A stretch of DNA of 64,000 nucleotides from Puffinus mauretanicus (taxonomy: Eukaryota > Chordata > Aves > Procellariiformes > Procellariidae). A program made the translations under genes and the position numbers. This document shows, piece by piece, positions 25,301 through 37,312 of this stretch (the stretch's first letter is position 1; each line of letters opens with the position of its first letter). The DNA lies in NCBI GenBank assembly GCA_023333565.1, contig JAJKFH010003493.1:434001-498000 (forward strand), given 5' to 3'. Below the pieces are notes generated by a model. It was not told the DNA's origin, searched no databases, and saw only the letters and a program-made list of their open reading frames with translations.

Positions 25301-25806
25301 TGATGAGAAGCTAAAAAGGCTGAGACGTTTGAATCTGGAGAGGGGATGGCTGGCAGGCTGTGGGCAGTAATAAGAGCGAGGTTTACAAAAATTGGGCAGG
25401 CAATGGAAGAGGTGAATGCAGAACTGCTACTCCCCAAATCCCGTCATGCTACAAACCAGCAGACAATAGTTGAAACTAGCAAATAATCAGTTTAAAACGT
25501 GTAAGAGAGAGAACTTCACACTACAGTGGCAAGCTCCTGGAATCTGCTGCCCCCAGAGGCCGGGGTGGCAGGTGGCATGAGCAGGTTGTAAAAGGGATAA
25601 GAAACTACAGGACAACAAATCCGTATGTAGACACTAAAAAGCAACGGGCAGAGATGTCCCCTCTCTCATGCCAAATCCAACAGCTGTGGATGCTGGGGCA
25701 ATACAGGAGGAACAGGCCAGGCTCAGGCTCATGCCACCATCAGAGGTGGCGTGTGGAGCTCCTGGGGCCCTTGGCCTAACCCAGGAGGGCATTTTGGCTT
25801 CCTCAT
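25301..25806 (+). mobile_element. Old CR1 LINE 3' fragment
   Basis: The end of a CR1-family (chicken repeat 1 type) non-LTR retrotransposon, degraded. Recognisable blocks in order are: gagaagctaaaaaggctgag at the start, which matches the region just before the CR1 3' untranslated part; a segment reading like the family's 'elements show a net loss of' region with caagctcctggaatctgctg and later aaaagggataagaaac; and a 3' end with ccttggcctaacccagg, the counterpart of the family's typical 'ggtctgacccag' ending. CR1 copies are normally truncated at the 5' end and lack a poly-A tail, as here. No reverse transcriptase frame remains. Assignment is from memory of the family pattern; the subfamily is not determined, but divergence is high, so it is an old copy. 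Confidence 0.7.
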
Positions 25807-26336
25807 GGAGAAGTGGCTGGGAGCAACACAGTGAGCTGCTAGAAACTTTTCAAACCTTTGAAGCCCTTCCCTGCAACAAGCATCGTCTACTAGAAGTGTG
25901 GAGGTGAATATACTTTACTCTGTCTCTGGTACGGGGTTAGCCCATCTGTCCTTCAGCCTCAGAATGAAACAGGAGAGAGCAGAGCAGACACCTGAGAGGA
26001 GCAGGACCATCTCTCCTCTGGAGCAAACTCCTTTAGCACGAACCAGTCACGTATGATACTCAAGCCAGAGGAGGGTAGGAAAGAAGCAGAGCAGTGTATC
26101 ACACACGCATCAGTCAAAGCACAAGCAAGAGGACTGCAGCTGATGCTGAGAAAAATGAAGCAGAAAGAACAACTAATAGAGAAGAAGGAAAAGGCATGAC
26201 ACTCCCTCCTATATTTGATGCTGTCATTGACACTGCTCCATTGCAATGCTGATGTTACTCAAGTGATGCGCTTCACCAGTACCACCCAGAACAAACCATT
26301 ACTCAGTGAGACACCATGAGACTCACTGCAAGTTAC
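25807..26336. other. Non-coding stretch, no gene recognised
   Basis: Unique-looking sequence follows the CR1 fragment. There is no recognisable coding, RNA or repeat signal. Confidence 0.5.
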
Positions 26337-26459
26337 CTCGTTTCCACACATGAGGGCCAAGGTGCAGTAGTAGATCTTACCAATATGCCAACCTCCAGCA
26401 TTTACACCAAGATCAGTTTTTTGGTCATCAAATATAAAACCAAAACAATTGGCAGTTCG
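26337..26459 (-). other. Splice-bounded open segment, candidate exon
   Basis: On the minus strand an acceptor (pyrimidine-rich ...cccttcctgtag) precedes 123 bases that are open for exactly 41 codons, and a donor-like GAG|GTAACT follows. The only in-frame stop upstream is the TAG of the acceptor itself. The peptide begins RTANCFGFIF and includes GGWHIGKIYY; I do not recognise it. Both ends fall in phase 0. An open run of this length has roughly a one-in-seven chance of arising at random and the donor is only moderate, so this could be coincidence. No other exon of the same protein was found. Confidence 0.2.
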
Positions 26460-29400
26460 CTACAGGAAGGGCTATTGTATTAGCGTTGGGTGGTGGTGTT
26501 TTATTTATTGAAATACTCCCTTGGAAGCTTTTGGGGGGGGGGGGCAGGTGCCTGGAAGCAAGGAAAGGAAAGCAAGTAGAATCATCATGAATTAGCTATT
26601 TGGAAATGCAATATATGTATCCATCCCACAGGAAGAGAAAATAGGGCTATAGTCCTATCGGTTAGGCTCTATGCTCGATCATAAGAAAGTTGTGTTATAA
26701 AAATGCTGCTTCCCAAACGTTTTAACTATTCTCCTGGTCTCAGTATGCAATACTCCCCTGGCAGAGCATTCCTCAAGGTAATTCCTGCTGATCGGCTATC
26801 AATAACAACTAATACAGCATGCTAGCGTTCCTGATGGAGCTAGGTGCAGCGTTGCTCTGGCCTGCCTAGGCTGCCAGAGGGGCAGGTGAGGTTGGAGGTT
26901 CCCGGGGCACTGAGAAAGTCCTCTATACCGGACGTGGCATTTGCAGCCACACAAGAAGCTCCACCTCAGCTTAAAAAACAGCTTCCAGTTGCTATTGTAC
27001 AGTATTTTGCTCTGTATTACAGCTGCTTAAGAATTAAAAATAACCTGCACAGGAAAGGACAGCCTGCCATACAGAAAGCAGCTCTCTTGCTAAAATATCA
27101 AGCATTTGGGGTCTGTAAAGCAAGAGGCAGCTCATTTTTGTCACCAAATTTCTGATGACTTATTCAAGAGTAATATCTGATGCTTGACAATGCTGGTATG
27201 TAGAATCAGCTAGTACCTGAATGGCACCGGGCAACTAAAAGGGAGAAAACAACTATACATAAGGTCAAACTCTTGGGACTTCTAGAACTTTTACACAGAT
27301 CTGCAATGTCTATTTTCATTCATAGAGTAAGCAGTGAAAACAATAATCAAGGCTGGATCTAAGTCCTTTGAATATCCCAAAGGAAGGCATTTTATAATGC
27401 ACTGAATCTATTTAGCAGTTTGAGAACATCAGTATCATCAGCCAGCTAATAATGAAGTCAAAGCATTACCCATGCAAAGTAACATGCAGACAAATTCTGT
27501 CTCCTAGAAGTCTGGGCTGTATTGTAACATATTTTCTACATAAACATTACTGGTGTAATCCAACAGATTTATAAGATGTATTCTTAAAAGCTTGTTATCA
27601 AACAACATTACTTTACAAATGATGCTACGTTGTGCTTTACAGCAAGGTTCTAAGGTAAAATTTTAATTTAAATGCATACAGTAAAATAGTCTAAGCATTA
27701 TTTTGGCAACTTCATCTGTAAGGAATCCATCCCTACTCCAGTTTCATAATATCTTTTATAAGTTCTTGTAGACTGAAATTGTGCCTAGCAATTATTTAAG
27801 AAATATGACTCAAGAATCTATATATAGTTTACAAACATTGCTAAAATGTTTGCCAGCAAAATATTCAAGTCTTTTGACTTTCCCCATAATATAGTTAGAT
27901 TTCTGGTTTGTTTTTTTTCAGTGATGGAAAAGAATTTTTCCCTTAAGATTAGAGATACAAGTTCAAAGGACAGGTCCTGTCCTGGTTTAAATCAGGCAGT
28001 CTGGGTAAATCTATTTCACTCAGCTGACGATCCCCCTCAAAGAAAATGACTCTTGCTTTTTATGTCATCAAACCACTTTTGCCACCATGGATTTCCATTG
28101 CATCTTTCTTTTATGGAACATAAACTCCAGCAACAGCCTACATATCCCTTCCATTTCCATTTTTACTTCCTTTACTGCAAAGTTTCATTGGCCTCTATTC
28201 CCTTCTTCTTTTCCCCTGTAGTAATTGCCAGAATTAGTTTCTTCTTTGAAATGTCCTTCACATACAAATGCTGGAGTTAGGCTGGGCGCGGAAATAAAGA
28301 GGGTATACTTCTCTCCCCTCTCAACAACAGGAGAAAAAAGCCACCTGGTATGATGAATCAGAAGACTTTTGTGCTGTTTCTAATTTTAACACCTCATATT
28401 CAAGTAAAGCTGATCACACCCTTTTCTTTCCTAATTACCGTTTTGGATGAACCATATGATTTTTAGAGCTGGTGGAAGAACACCAAAAAAGTACAGTGAG
28501 CAAGCAGCATTGCTGAGAGCATAACACAGGCTAGCATAGCAAAACCAGTAAATACGAGACTGAAAAAGGGAATTAAATGTATACATCATTGAACAGTTTA
28601 TTCAATGCAAGATAGTTTCAATAAATCAGGATTTTTAACAAAAAAAAAAGTTATGTTCACATGATTTCATTCGCCATACATTACCTCTTTGTGTATTTAG
28701 GAAGAATTAAATATTTGCCTACTAAGAGAACACTGAAATAGTTGACTATTTTACAAAGCTAGTAATTCTAAAAAATGTATTTCTAGTTAAAATTTGGGTC
28801 TCAGCAAGGCAATGTAAGATAACAAAGACCTATACACTTACATAAAGATGTTTCCCTTCCCACTTGAGAAGCACCAGATACAAAGGGCAAGTTGAAAAAC
28901 TTCGTATTTCCAAGCAAAGAAATCAAAATAGAGCCAATTTCATTAGAAATGCATTTCCACCTCAGAAATCTTTCTCCAAATCTCTCTGCATGCCACAGTC
29001 TTTATGTAAATAAGAAAAAAAGATGTACAAAAACCAAGTGGCCATGTACTAGCACCTGGAAGTATCTTTTAACTAAGAATAGGACCAGAGAAATCAGATC
29101 CAAAAAAATACTTCACCGGAAAAAACTTTCAGAAGTTGGTTTCTGCTCAGCCGTGGTTGTCCTGTCCTAAACCTGCGCGCGTGCAGATTCACGCTCTAGA
29201 CTACTGCATTTTGTGCTTCCCATCACATCCACACATGTGCGTACACAAGCGTATATGTAATAGCTTAATTGAATGAGTTACAGTTATTAGCTTTTAACAA
29301 AGCAACTATTTATGTATTTCCACAGTGCAAAATTCTACTGAGATAGATTACTTCTCAATTATCAGGCACGCTTTACTTGCTCCTTAAGTTCGGGGTTTCC

Positions 29401-31978
29401 CCCCACCTCGTTTCCAATATCACTGGTCACTTTCCTGTAATTATTATTCTGCTCAGAGAATTTAGCATTATGAAACTTGCCCGATTGATGTCATACAAGT
29501 CACAAATTTGGAAAAAAAAAAAAAAAAAGAAAAAGAAAAAAAGCAGCAGCAATCTCTGAAGTAGATATCTAGGTTATTCAGAGACAACTTATTTACAGTA
29601 TACTCTACCAGGAGTAAGTCCACAGTGCACCTGGAATCCAGGTTAACCAAACTGAACATCTTCTAGATGCTCTCTAAATTAGGGGGAGCTACAGGAGTTT
29701 AGCACCACTGGGAAGAGTCACTTCCAAGAATCAGGGTGTAAATTAGCACTATTAAACAGTCAGTTACCAACAGCGAGTGTAAATATGACCACAGGATTCA
29801 CACTCATCTTAATTTTCAGCAATCCTAAGCGAAATGTTCCTTATATATTTAATACAGAAATTCATACGCAGACACTCACAGACCTTTATTGTTATCTTTA
29901 TCTCCATTGTTACCTAGAGAATGTTTTGATGTGTGCATAGTGTTGGTTGACAAACTGTGGTATAAGGAGAACAACTATTATTACGTAGGGTAACTTCCTT
30001 CAAAACCTAAAGAGCAGTAAATCACTTCTTGCAGTTAAGCAGATCTGCTTAAAACGACATTCAGCTCCTCTTTATGGCCATGCATCAAAAACTGAAGACT
30101 TTGTTACCTGTAAATTCTGCAAAATATGTTATTCTGTATATTTGCCTGGCTCATTCACTAACGTTTTAGGCTGACTCAAACACAGGACTACATAGCCAGG
30201 CAATGTATGATCATCCACAAAGTTTAAGTAGTCTTTTTGCGCTACTTCAATAAGCCAAGTTTAAGGTAGAGAGGTGAACGGCCATCCAGACTGGCAAAGC
30301 ATTATTTTCCCCACACTGCACTTGAGTTATTTCTAAGGAGCACTCAGTAATCATGAACCCCCATATACTCTAGTCCTAGTCTTATACCTTGACCCTGATT
30401 AAACCTTTTTTTTTCCTGCCCACTATCACTAAAAAGGATTTTCAGGACTTGCATCTCATCAAGTAAGCTCTCCTTCGCATCTCAGAGTCCGGAAGCATCA
30501 GGGGAAAAAATGCAGAGCAGCCTAAGCAGCCTAATACATCACTTACAAAGACCAGACGAGGAGACTAGAAATCACATTCACATCAGTGACACTGCAGTTA
30601 AGATACAAAATCTGATCCAGGAGTTCTCTCCCTCCTTCCTGGTATTTTTTCCCTCCAGTCATTCCCACACAACTGTTAAAGCAGCACATTCCTGAAAGTG
30701 AAGTGTGTGCAAGGGCAAGATGATCACTTCAAATTCTCAGAGTTGAGCACAAGCCACAGTTTAAAAATGCAGATTTCTTTTTTTTTGGGCTTTCCCAACA
30801 TTTCAGTATATTTCCCAGAGGAATTTTTGTAGAGACCCTTTTCTCATCAAAGTAGATCAAGAGACAGACAAATGATAAGGAAGCAGTAAGCTACTGCGGA
30901 AACACTTGGAGAAGGGAAGACAGGACCATCGGATGTGCCCACCTGAGCTCCCACGCCCCAGCTACGAGCACCGAGCCAGAACAGCTACCTCTGCCCGTTC
31001 TCCTGCCAGGGCTGTGACTGGAGACACAAGTCAGGATCACAGCCCAGCTCTGCTATGCAGAAAGGGATCTTTCAACTCTACCCATGTCTGTAGCATAATA
31101 AAGTGAGAACACAACTCGGGTGCATTCGGGAATGAATTGCATCTGCTGAAAGTATGTTTCTCAAAGTATATAACCCTGGATTATTTTCTTGTCTTCTCCA
31201 CTTTACGCAAACCCTAAATTTTGGGTGCCTCTGTTTTCATCCTTGGACACAATGTAGCAGTACTCCAAGACCTGGGGAGCATTGAGGACTCAGGCCATGA
31301 TTACACATAAGGAACTGGTATTCCCTGTTAGCACCTGACTTGCAGTTAGACCAAATGGTTTGAGATGTGCTATGTAAGAGGTAGGTATTATTACTATCAT
31401 TTGTCTCTGCTGTGCCAGACAAAACACTCTGAATTGCAGCTTTCCTTGTTTACATGAAAACAAGGAAATTAGCTTTCTATCAATGCTATCTAGGGAATGC
31501 ACAAAGGCTTTCCGAGTTTGCCACCATAAAGACACTTACGGGGCAGTAACCTATGAAAACACCTTTGAAGTGGGAAGTGTTGCTCAAGGGCATCCTGAAC
31601 ATGAAATATATTATTGTACCTATCCAATTATTGTTCTATCTACTAAATTTTACCTATATATTAGTACACAAGCACACACACGCTTACATCTTTTTACAGT
31701 TGTTACAGAGACTGATTATATTACGTTAAATAAATATTTATATCCATACATATAGCAAAACATGCTACATATATAATTATTATATTGTATATAGCAACAC
31801 ATTTCCAATTAAATACACACATATACATAACAGGATGAAAATTATTTCCTTAACATTTTAGATACTGGTTTTCAATTTAACTCATATACTTGTGTAGCTC
31901 TTCTCTGACTGCCTAGCTTTCTTTTTAAAGGACCCTATGCCAGACACATCATATGAAGAAAGAGAGATGATCTGGACT
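26460..31978. other. Non-coding stretch, no gene recognised
   Basis: It contains a run of twelve G (26533-26544), an A-rich tract (29512-29542, 17 A followed by GAAAAAG and A) that leads into gcagcagcag, and AT-rich DNA near 31730-31830. No coding or RNA gene is recognisable. Confidence 0.55.
29512..29542. repeat. A-rich tract
   Basis: Seventeen A are followed by short G-interrupted A runs. It is a simple-sequence repeat with no recognisable retroposon upstream. Confidence 0.9.
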
Positions 31979-32058
31979 GGTTTTTTTTTTTGTTTGGTTG
32001 GTTTTTTGGCAGGTTTTGGTAGTGGTGTTGTGTTTGTTTGGGTTTGTTTTTTTTTTTT
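31979..32058 (-). repeat. 80-bp T/G tract
   Basis: The plus strand is T and G with only three interruptions, ending in a 12-base T run. Read on the minus strand it goes from an A run into AAACCC and ACC motifs. It has the same class and polarity as the 20.8 kb tract. Confidence 0.8.
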
Positions 32059-32199
32059 AAACATATAACAAGTACATTAAGGAACAGGAAACACTATTTT
32101 AATTGTGCTAGCCAATAGGAATACTTTGTAGTTAATTGCACTTGTGTTTTCTCAGGCAGCTCAAACACTGCAAAGTCAGAATCCTCACAAACTGGGGAA

Positions 32200-32305
32200 A
32201 TATTATCTTTTCAAATGAGAAGACAGAAATAAAGATGAAGTGACTTCCTCAAGGCCACTGACAGACAGGAGAACAGAAAGCAGGAGAGTCACTCTTGCAA
32301 CCATT
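32200..32305 (-). mobile_element. MIR-type SINE relic
   Basis: Read on the plus strand, the order of words matches the reverse complement of the MIR core and tRNA-related part: actgggg, then a tcaaatgag word (MIR 'cagatgag'), then gaagtgacttcctcaaggcc (MIR 'aagtgacttgcccaaggtc'), then a cagaaagcaggagag word (MIR 'agtggcagagc'). MIR is an ancient tRNA-derived SINE present across amniotes and dead for over 100 million years. The copy is heavily diverged and its limits are approximate. Confidence 0.55.
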
Positions 32306-35300
32306 TGATCTTTCCTCTCATGAGGGGCAAGCCTCTTTCTCAGCTGAAACAGGTCTATTTTGGGGACAGTTAAAAAAAATAGCTTCAGCTGAAAATCAGG
32401 GGGTTTTTTATTTGGCTTGCTGAGTTAGGTGGAATGGGTACGTAATGGAGAGACTCATTAACTCCTGTGCTTTTCACCACTGCTTTCAAAGCAATCATGG
32501 AATTAACTGAAAATTGTTCTCTGGCCCATCCATGTTTTCTATTGAACGATTCTCATGATGGAAGAGCCAAGATCTGTGACCTTAACTTGGCTCCAATAAT
32601 GCAGAGAGCAGCCTCTCCTCTGTGGTGAACTGAGCCTTGAACAATTTCATTAAAAGGAATCATTGGAACTGATGAAATCGATGCTCTCATAACACAATAG
32701 TCTAAATCGTTAATACAGATCCTAATTTAAAGCAGGCAAGAATGTAAGTTTTCCCTATCTTGTCCTCTCACAAAACGGCGTGTGTCAGGCTTTCATAGGA
32801 GGCATAAACACACCTGCAATATTGACAGTGCAAGTTCAACATTTACTCATTTCAACAACATCAGAAATAACTGAGGTGCCAGCTCCATTTCATAACGTGC
32901 AACTGCTCAGACCTAAGTGCACAGCAGAAAGTAGGTGGTCTACCTTGTAAATAAGATAGATGGATGTAAAGAAAATGGCGTGTTTCTCACTAAATGATAC
33001 TTCTGCTGTGAAGTAATTCCAGTCAACGCACAAAATTCCCAAGCGCTGGTCACAGTAAAACATTCAATACCGAGAACCTTATCATATTATTTCACACGAA
33101 GAAGAATTATATAGTCAAGCAGTCTGACAGCTTTGCATACGAAGGACAATTTCTCCAAAACAAATGCCAGCAGCTTATTAAGTTACCAATAGATTGCTAA
33201 GCTATAGTGACTTAATGCCACCAGACCAAAATATTTTCAGATGATTTTTAAAGGGCAGCGCCGGGAAGCTTGCAAATCACACATTCACATTGTAACGAAA
33301 GGTGCAATTACCGAGCATTTACCTTGTATTTAATTAGAATGAAACATCAATAAGGCTCATTTAGCATCTCTCTAATATGTCAGTAACTTTTTTGAAAGGT
33401 GTAGCAAATATTAGGTTTTGGTTTATACAGTTATGCTGCAGAACAGCATTGCATTTGCTGGGTTGCTACTAAATGACTGAATGACGAACAGTGCAGTTTT
33501 GTCAATTCTAAGGCAAAGATAACTTGGCTGTGGTTCTCGCACAGAAGACAAATCAAAGACTAATTTAAAATCAGTATAATTTCCTTTAAAATAACAATAA
33601 TGGAGAGGATTATCATATGCAATTACGATGGAGGAACGCATCTGTTTTTGTGACCTAGCTCTCACTGTTTTGACTGCTTCCTAATGCATTCAAAATTACA
33701 AATAGCTGGTGTATGTCTTCTGAAATAAAAAAAATAAAGATAACAGGGAGACACCATGAGAATACCTTTGCTGAAGACATCACATGTAACACAACTGATT
33801 CTACCTTGCCAGTCTAGTTTCAGCACAAGCCTTTTCTTATGCTGCATACCTCAAACTCCCTTCCAGCTGGTGGCACAGTTACAAACTAGACACAAGGTCT
33901 AATAATAAATTTCCTTCTGGCTCCACAGTCTTTTGCTGACCCAAGCACACTTGTAGTCACAAGACTCTAGATCTAGATTTCTACCAAGATCTGCTAATCA
34001 AGGAGCAATGCAACGACTCCAGCTCCCCTGGACCAACTGCTTCATGACTAAGAACTGTAGGAACCACCTGCAGCTTCTTCCCTAGAGACTAGAAAATGAT
34101 GAGAGGGATAATGTAACATAAACAGAGGGAAAGACAACTCATCTGGAGCCTTAGAAAATTTACCCAAGCAAAATTTACTCCCAGACCAGAGCTGGACCTG
34201 CACCTGTCACCTAAGTACTCATTGTATAAGCTTGCCATGTAATGCTGTGGCAAGTGGGATATACAGATACTCATGAGAAAGACCACGGCTGGTTTGGCCA
34301 AAGAGAGCCCACAGCATGCTTGATTAACATCCTGCTCCAGGGAAGCCCTTAGGCCAAATGCCAATATGGGAGATGTCCCATGAAAGCCAACAGAACAATT
34401 TCTGTGCCTTTACCCTACAGTACCAGCTGCAGGTGCTGGCTGCCACTGACCAGACTCTTCAGGACCAGGCTGTTAAGAGATTCTTTTGAAATAAAAGCCT
34501 TAATGCCTGGAGTAGCCACTTAACCATGAAATTACAATAGTAAAGTCTTACTTTCAATGAGTTCAATGCTCGTACATTACAAGTTGACACCCAAGCAAGA
34601 AAACAACTTAAGAGAAACTTGTCCTTCTAATTCAATATTGAGCAGCAGCCTACCAGGTAGGAATATATATCTGTTACAGGAAAATTTAAATATTTAACAT
34701 CCTATGTTATAAATATCTAATATTTACCCAAGCTCATAATGAATGCTTGTCCAGGAGGAGGATATGAAACCGCACTACAACTATGTCATTACTTAATTAA
34801 ATTTCCCTTTTTTAAAAATTCTAACTTGCCAGCCACCTTGCTAATGATTTCATGACCATGCTACATAAATATTATTTCCCTGATTTGCTTTAGATGCGTT
34901 CAAGCAGATATTAAAAGGGCATAAGGTTTGCCAACAGCCTCTCTGCTCTCACTTTCGGAGACCCGTGACAAAAGATCTGCCATAGGGGGCTCAGAAATGA
35001 GAGGAGACAGTCAGAGACATTCAGAAGGCATTCTGCACAGGTCAGGGCTTTGAAATAAAGCATAACAGAGCATCTCAAGGCTTTCTGATTATTTCCTGCT
35101 CCTTGCAGGTCACCTGTACATGGCCAAGACATATTTAAACAGGAACATCTTTGAAAACGAAGGACTGCAAGAGACGAAAAGAACAGTTCTTTGATTGAAG
35201 CTCTGGACTGAATCTCATGAGTTTTCAGTTCAAATTCAGGATTCTGCCAGGCTGATTGTGGGATTTGAGATGCTTCACCCACTCTGCCTGTAACTTCCAA

Positions 35301-35671
35301 TGGGGATTAGTTGTACTCCCTACGCTTTTATAAGGCACCTACCTACAACGGGAATGGAGTTTAGGAGGATACACATCCCTGGGCGCATTCTCCAATTAAA
35401 AGCAGAAATCAGTAAGTTTTGAACAGATTGCAAGTATTCCTGTGCTACAGGAGAGGAACAATCTGTGAGCATGTGTGTGGTAACACTGACCCCAGCTGCC
35501 CTCGGAAGCAGGTGCCAGGTCTCCATGTACTTGCACAGGAATTAAAAGCTCTTCTGTCGAGTCAGCCTCAGCCAAGTGCTAGACATCCTTCTGCCTAAGC
35601 ATACACTGAAACGTCTTCTGACCCACACTGGCAGGTCGAATTTGTTTTTTCCAACCAATGCACACAGAAAG
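32306..35671. other. Non-coding stretch, no gene recognised
   Basis: No gene or recognisable repeat. The 33270-33450 segment, with words such as tttaattagaatgaaac, has the look of conserved non-coding DNA (see findings). A 129-codon minus-strand frame at 34911-35300 matches nothing known to me. Confidence 0.5.
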
Positions 35672-35704
35672 AAAAAAAAAAAAAACCCCACAACACGAAA
35701 CCAC
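35672..35704 (+). repeat. A-run to CCC/ACC tract
   Basis: Fourteen A pass directly into ccccacaacacgaaacc on the plus strand. Same class as the tracts at 24.2 and 42.2 kb. Confidence 0.75.
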
Positions 35705-36516
35705 GAAGCTGGAGCTACATTCTCTGATGGAACTGATGTAATGGGCTGAAAGGGGAATGAAGCCTCTGAAGGAGACTCTAGCAAAACCACACTTGTATGT
35801 GTTTTTAGTTTACAACAATGCTAAAATCCAGGGCAATTATTAGCTTGGTTTGTTCTCAGTACATGCAGACTCTTTCCTCCCCAGAGTAATAGCTGAGTAT
35901 TTCTTACCCTCACAGTTAGCATGGTCTCCTAGCCTCATCGCAGGTGAAGTTAATACGAGGAATGAAAGTACAGCTCTGCCTATCTTTCTGCAGGTAGCAA
36001 TTTTGTTACATCAACCTAATACACACCTGTCTCTGAGAAAACTTCTCTGTGTCACGGGCCATCTTGTAACCATCAGATGACAACTTTTCAACACTGCTGA
36101 TCTGAACTGCATGCAGGTAATGACAACATTGACAGTTCTTCTGATTTTCTCATATTTGATGTTTTATTTAAAACCCCAGCTCCTCCAAACAAATGATCAT
36201 CTAAGAATGTCAGCTTTCACTTCCTAAAGCATATTTCCCGCCCTCACATTGTACATAAAAGCCTGGGAACGGGAACCAAATGTACCTTGATGTCTCAAAA
36301 ATTCAAAGCAAAATGAAAGAACACGAGGTGTACTTTACATATCATTTTAGGGGATCAGACTCCTTTCCACTAAGATTAAGATTTTTTTTTTTTCCCTAAA
36401 AACAACGTGACTAACAAGAAAATTTACCTTGAATTTAAAAGAAAAATTTGCTTATAAGAAGAACAGTTCAAAAGGCAAAGGTGTACAAGGCAAGCTTGAA
36501 CAGAGAGTAGTTTGAG

Positions 36517-36553
36517 CTTCTTTTTTCTTTCTCTTTCTTTTTTCCCCCCTCTT
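36517..36553. repeat. 37-base pure pyrimidine tract
   Basis: An uninterrupted C/T run mixing T-rich and C-rich parts. Such tracts can form triplex (H-DNA) structures. Read on the plus strand it could also serve as the pyrimidine tract of an acceptor, and tgaag follows it, but no strong donor follows. Confidence 0.9.
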
Positions 36554-37203
36554 GAAGAGTGCTCATTAACCCCAAGAGATGGAGGACTTCATAGTGGCTC
36601 TGGCTTAGCATTTACGAGGTGCCTGCAAACTTCAGCATAAAGTGGATCTGTTAGGAGTTTGTACTTGATGCTGTGCAGGGACTTGGGGATGGACTGATTG
36701 GTTGGAAGGAATGTCCTGAGGATTTTAACAAAATCTTTAAAGTAAGAAAATACTTTAAGTTATCACAGAAGGAAAGGAGAGCACCCCATTACTGAACTGA
36801 AAGAAGGACCACGAGGAGTTAATTTCTGACAGGCTTGCACTCTTTCCTCATGTTTCACTCAAATGCTAAAGAATGAATTTATAATGCCAAGTTTCAACTT
36901 TGCAAAACACCGCTCTCCAAGCATTATGCATTTTTTAAAACTGGTTTAATAATATACATTCATGCACAAACCAATGCTATAATTGCAGATTCCTTAGAAC
37001 AATGAAAGACTAAACAAATCCTTAATTTATAAGGCTCCACAGTGCTATTTAAGGACATCCTTTTATTATTGTAGAATTTCAAGCCGAACTCTCACACTCA
37101 CATGTGGCGAGGACCTAGCTAATCCTACTCAGTGTGGCATTTTAGTAACCCCTTTGCAATTAGTCTGAGGCCTGAGATGAAGCAATGCAAAGCTATCACC
37201 TAC

Positions 37204-37312
37204 CTCCACCCCATTTGCTTCGGGGTGTGACATGCTCGGACTCAATAAGGGTTAGAAAGCTCTCATCCTCCTGGCAGAGACCCGAGGAAGGCGAAGAGGA
37301 CTTCTGGCTGGG
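37204..37312 (-). other. Splice-bounded open segment, candidate coding exon
   Basis: On the minus strand a good branch-point word (gactgac) is followed by tttgtccccacgtccag, then 109 open bases, then a donor GGAG|GTAGGT. A stop codon (TGA) lies in frame just before the pyrimidine tract, so the open frame begins with the putative exon. The 36 codons read PSQKSSSPSSGLCQEDESFL at the start and LIESEHVTPRSKW near the end, a serine-rich, polar composition typical of disordered protein. The segment is clearly GC-richer than its flanks and contains several CpGs. I do not recognise the protein, and no neighbouring exon was found, so coincidence cannot be excluded. Entry would be phase 0 and exit phase 1. 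Confidence 0.28.
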
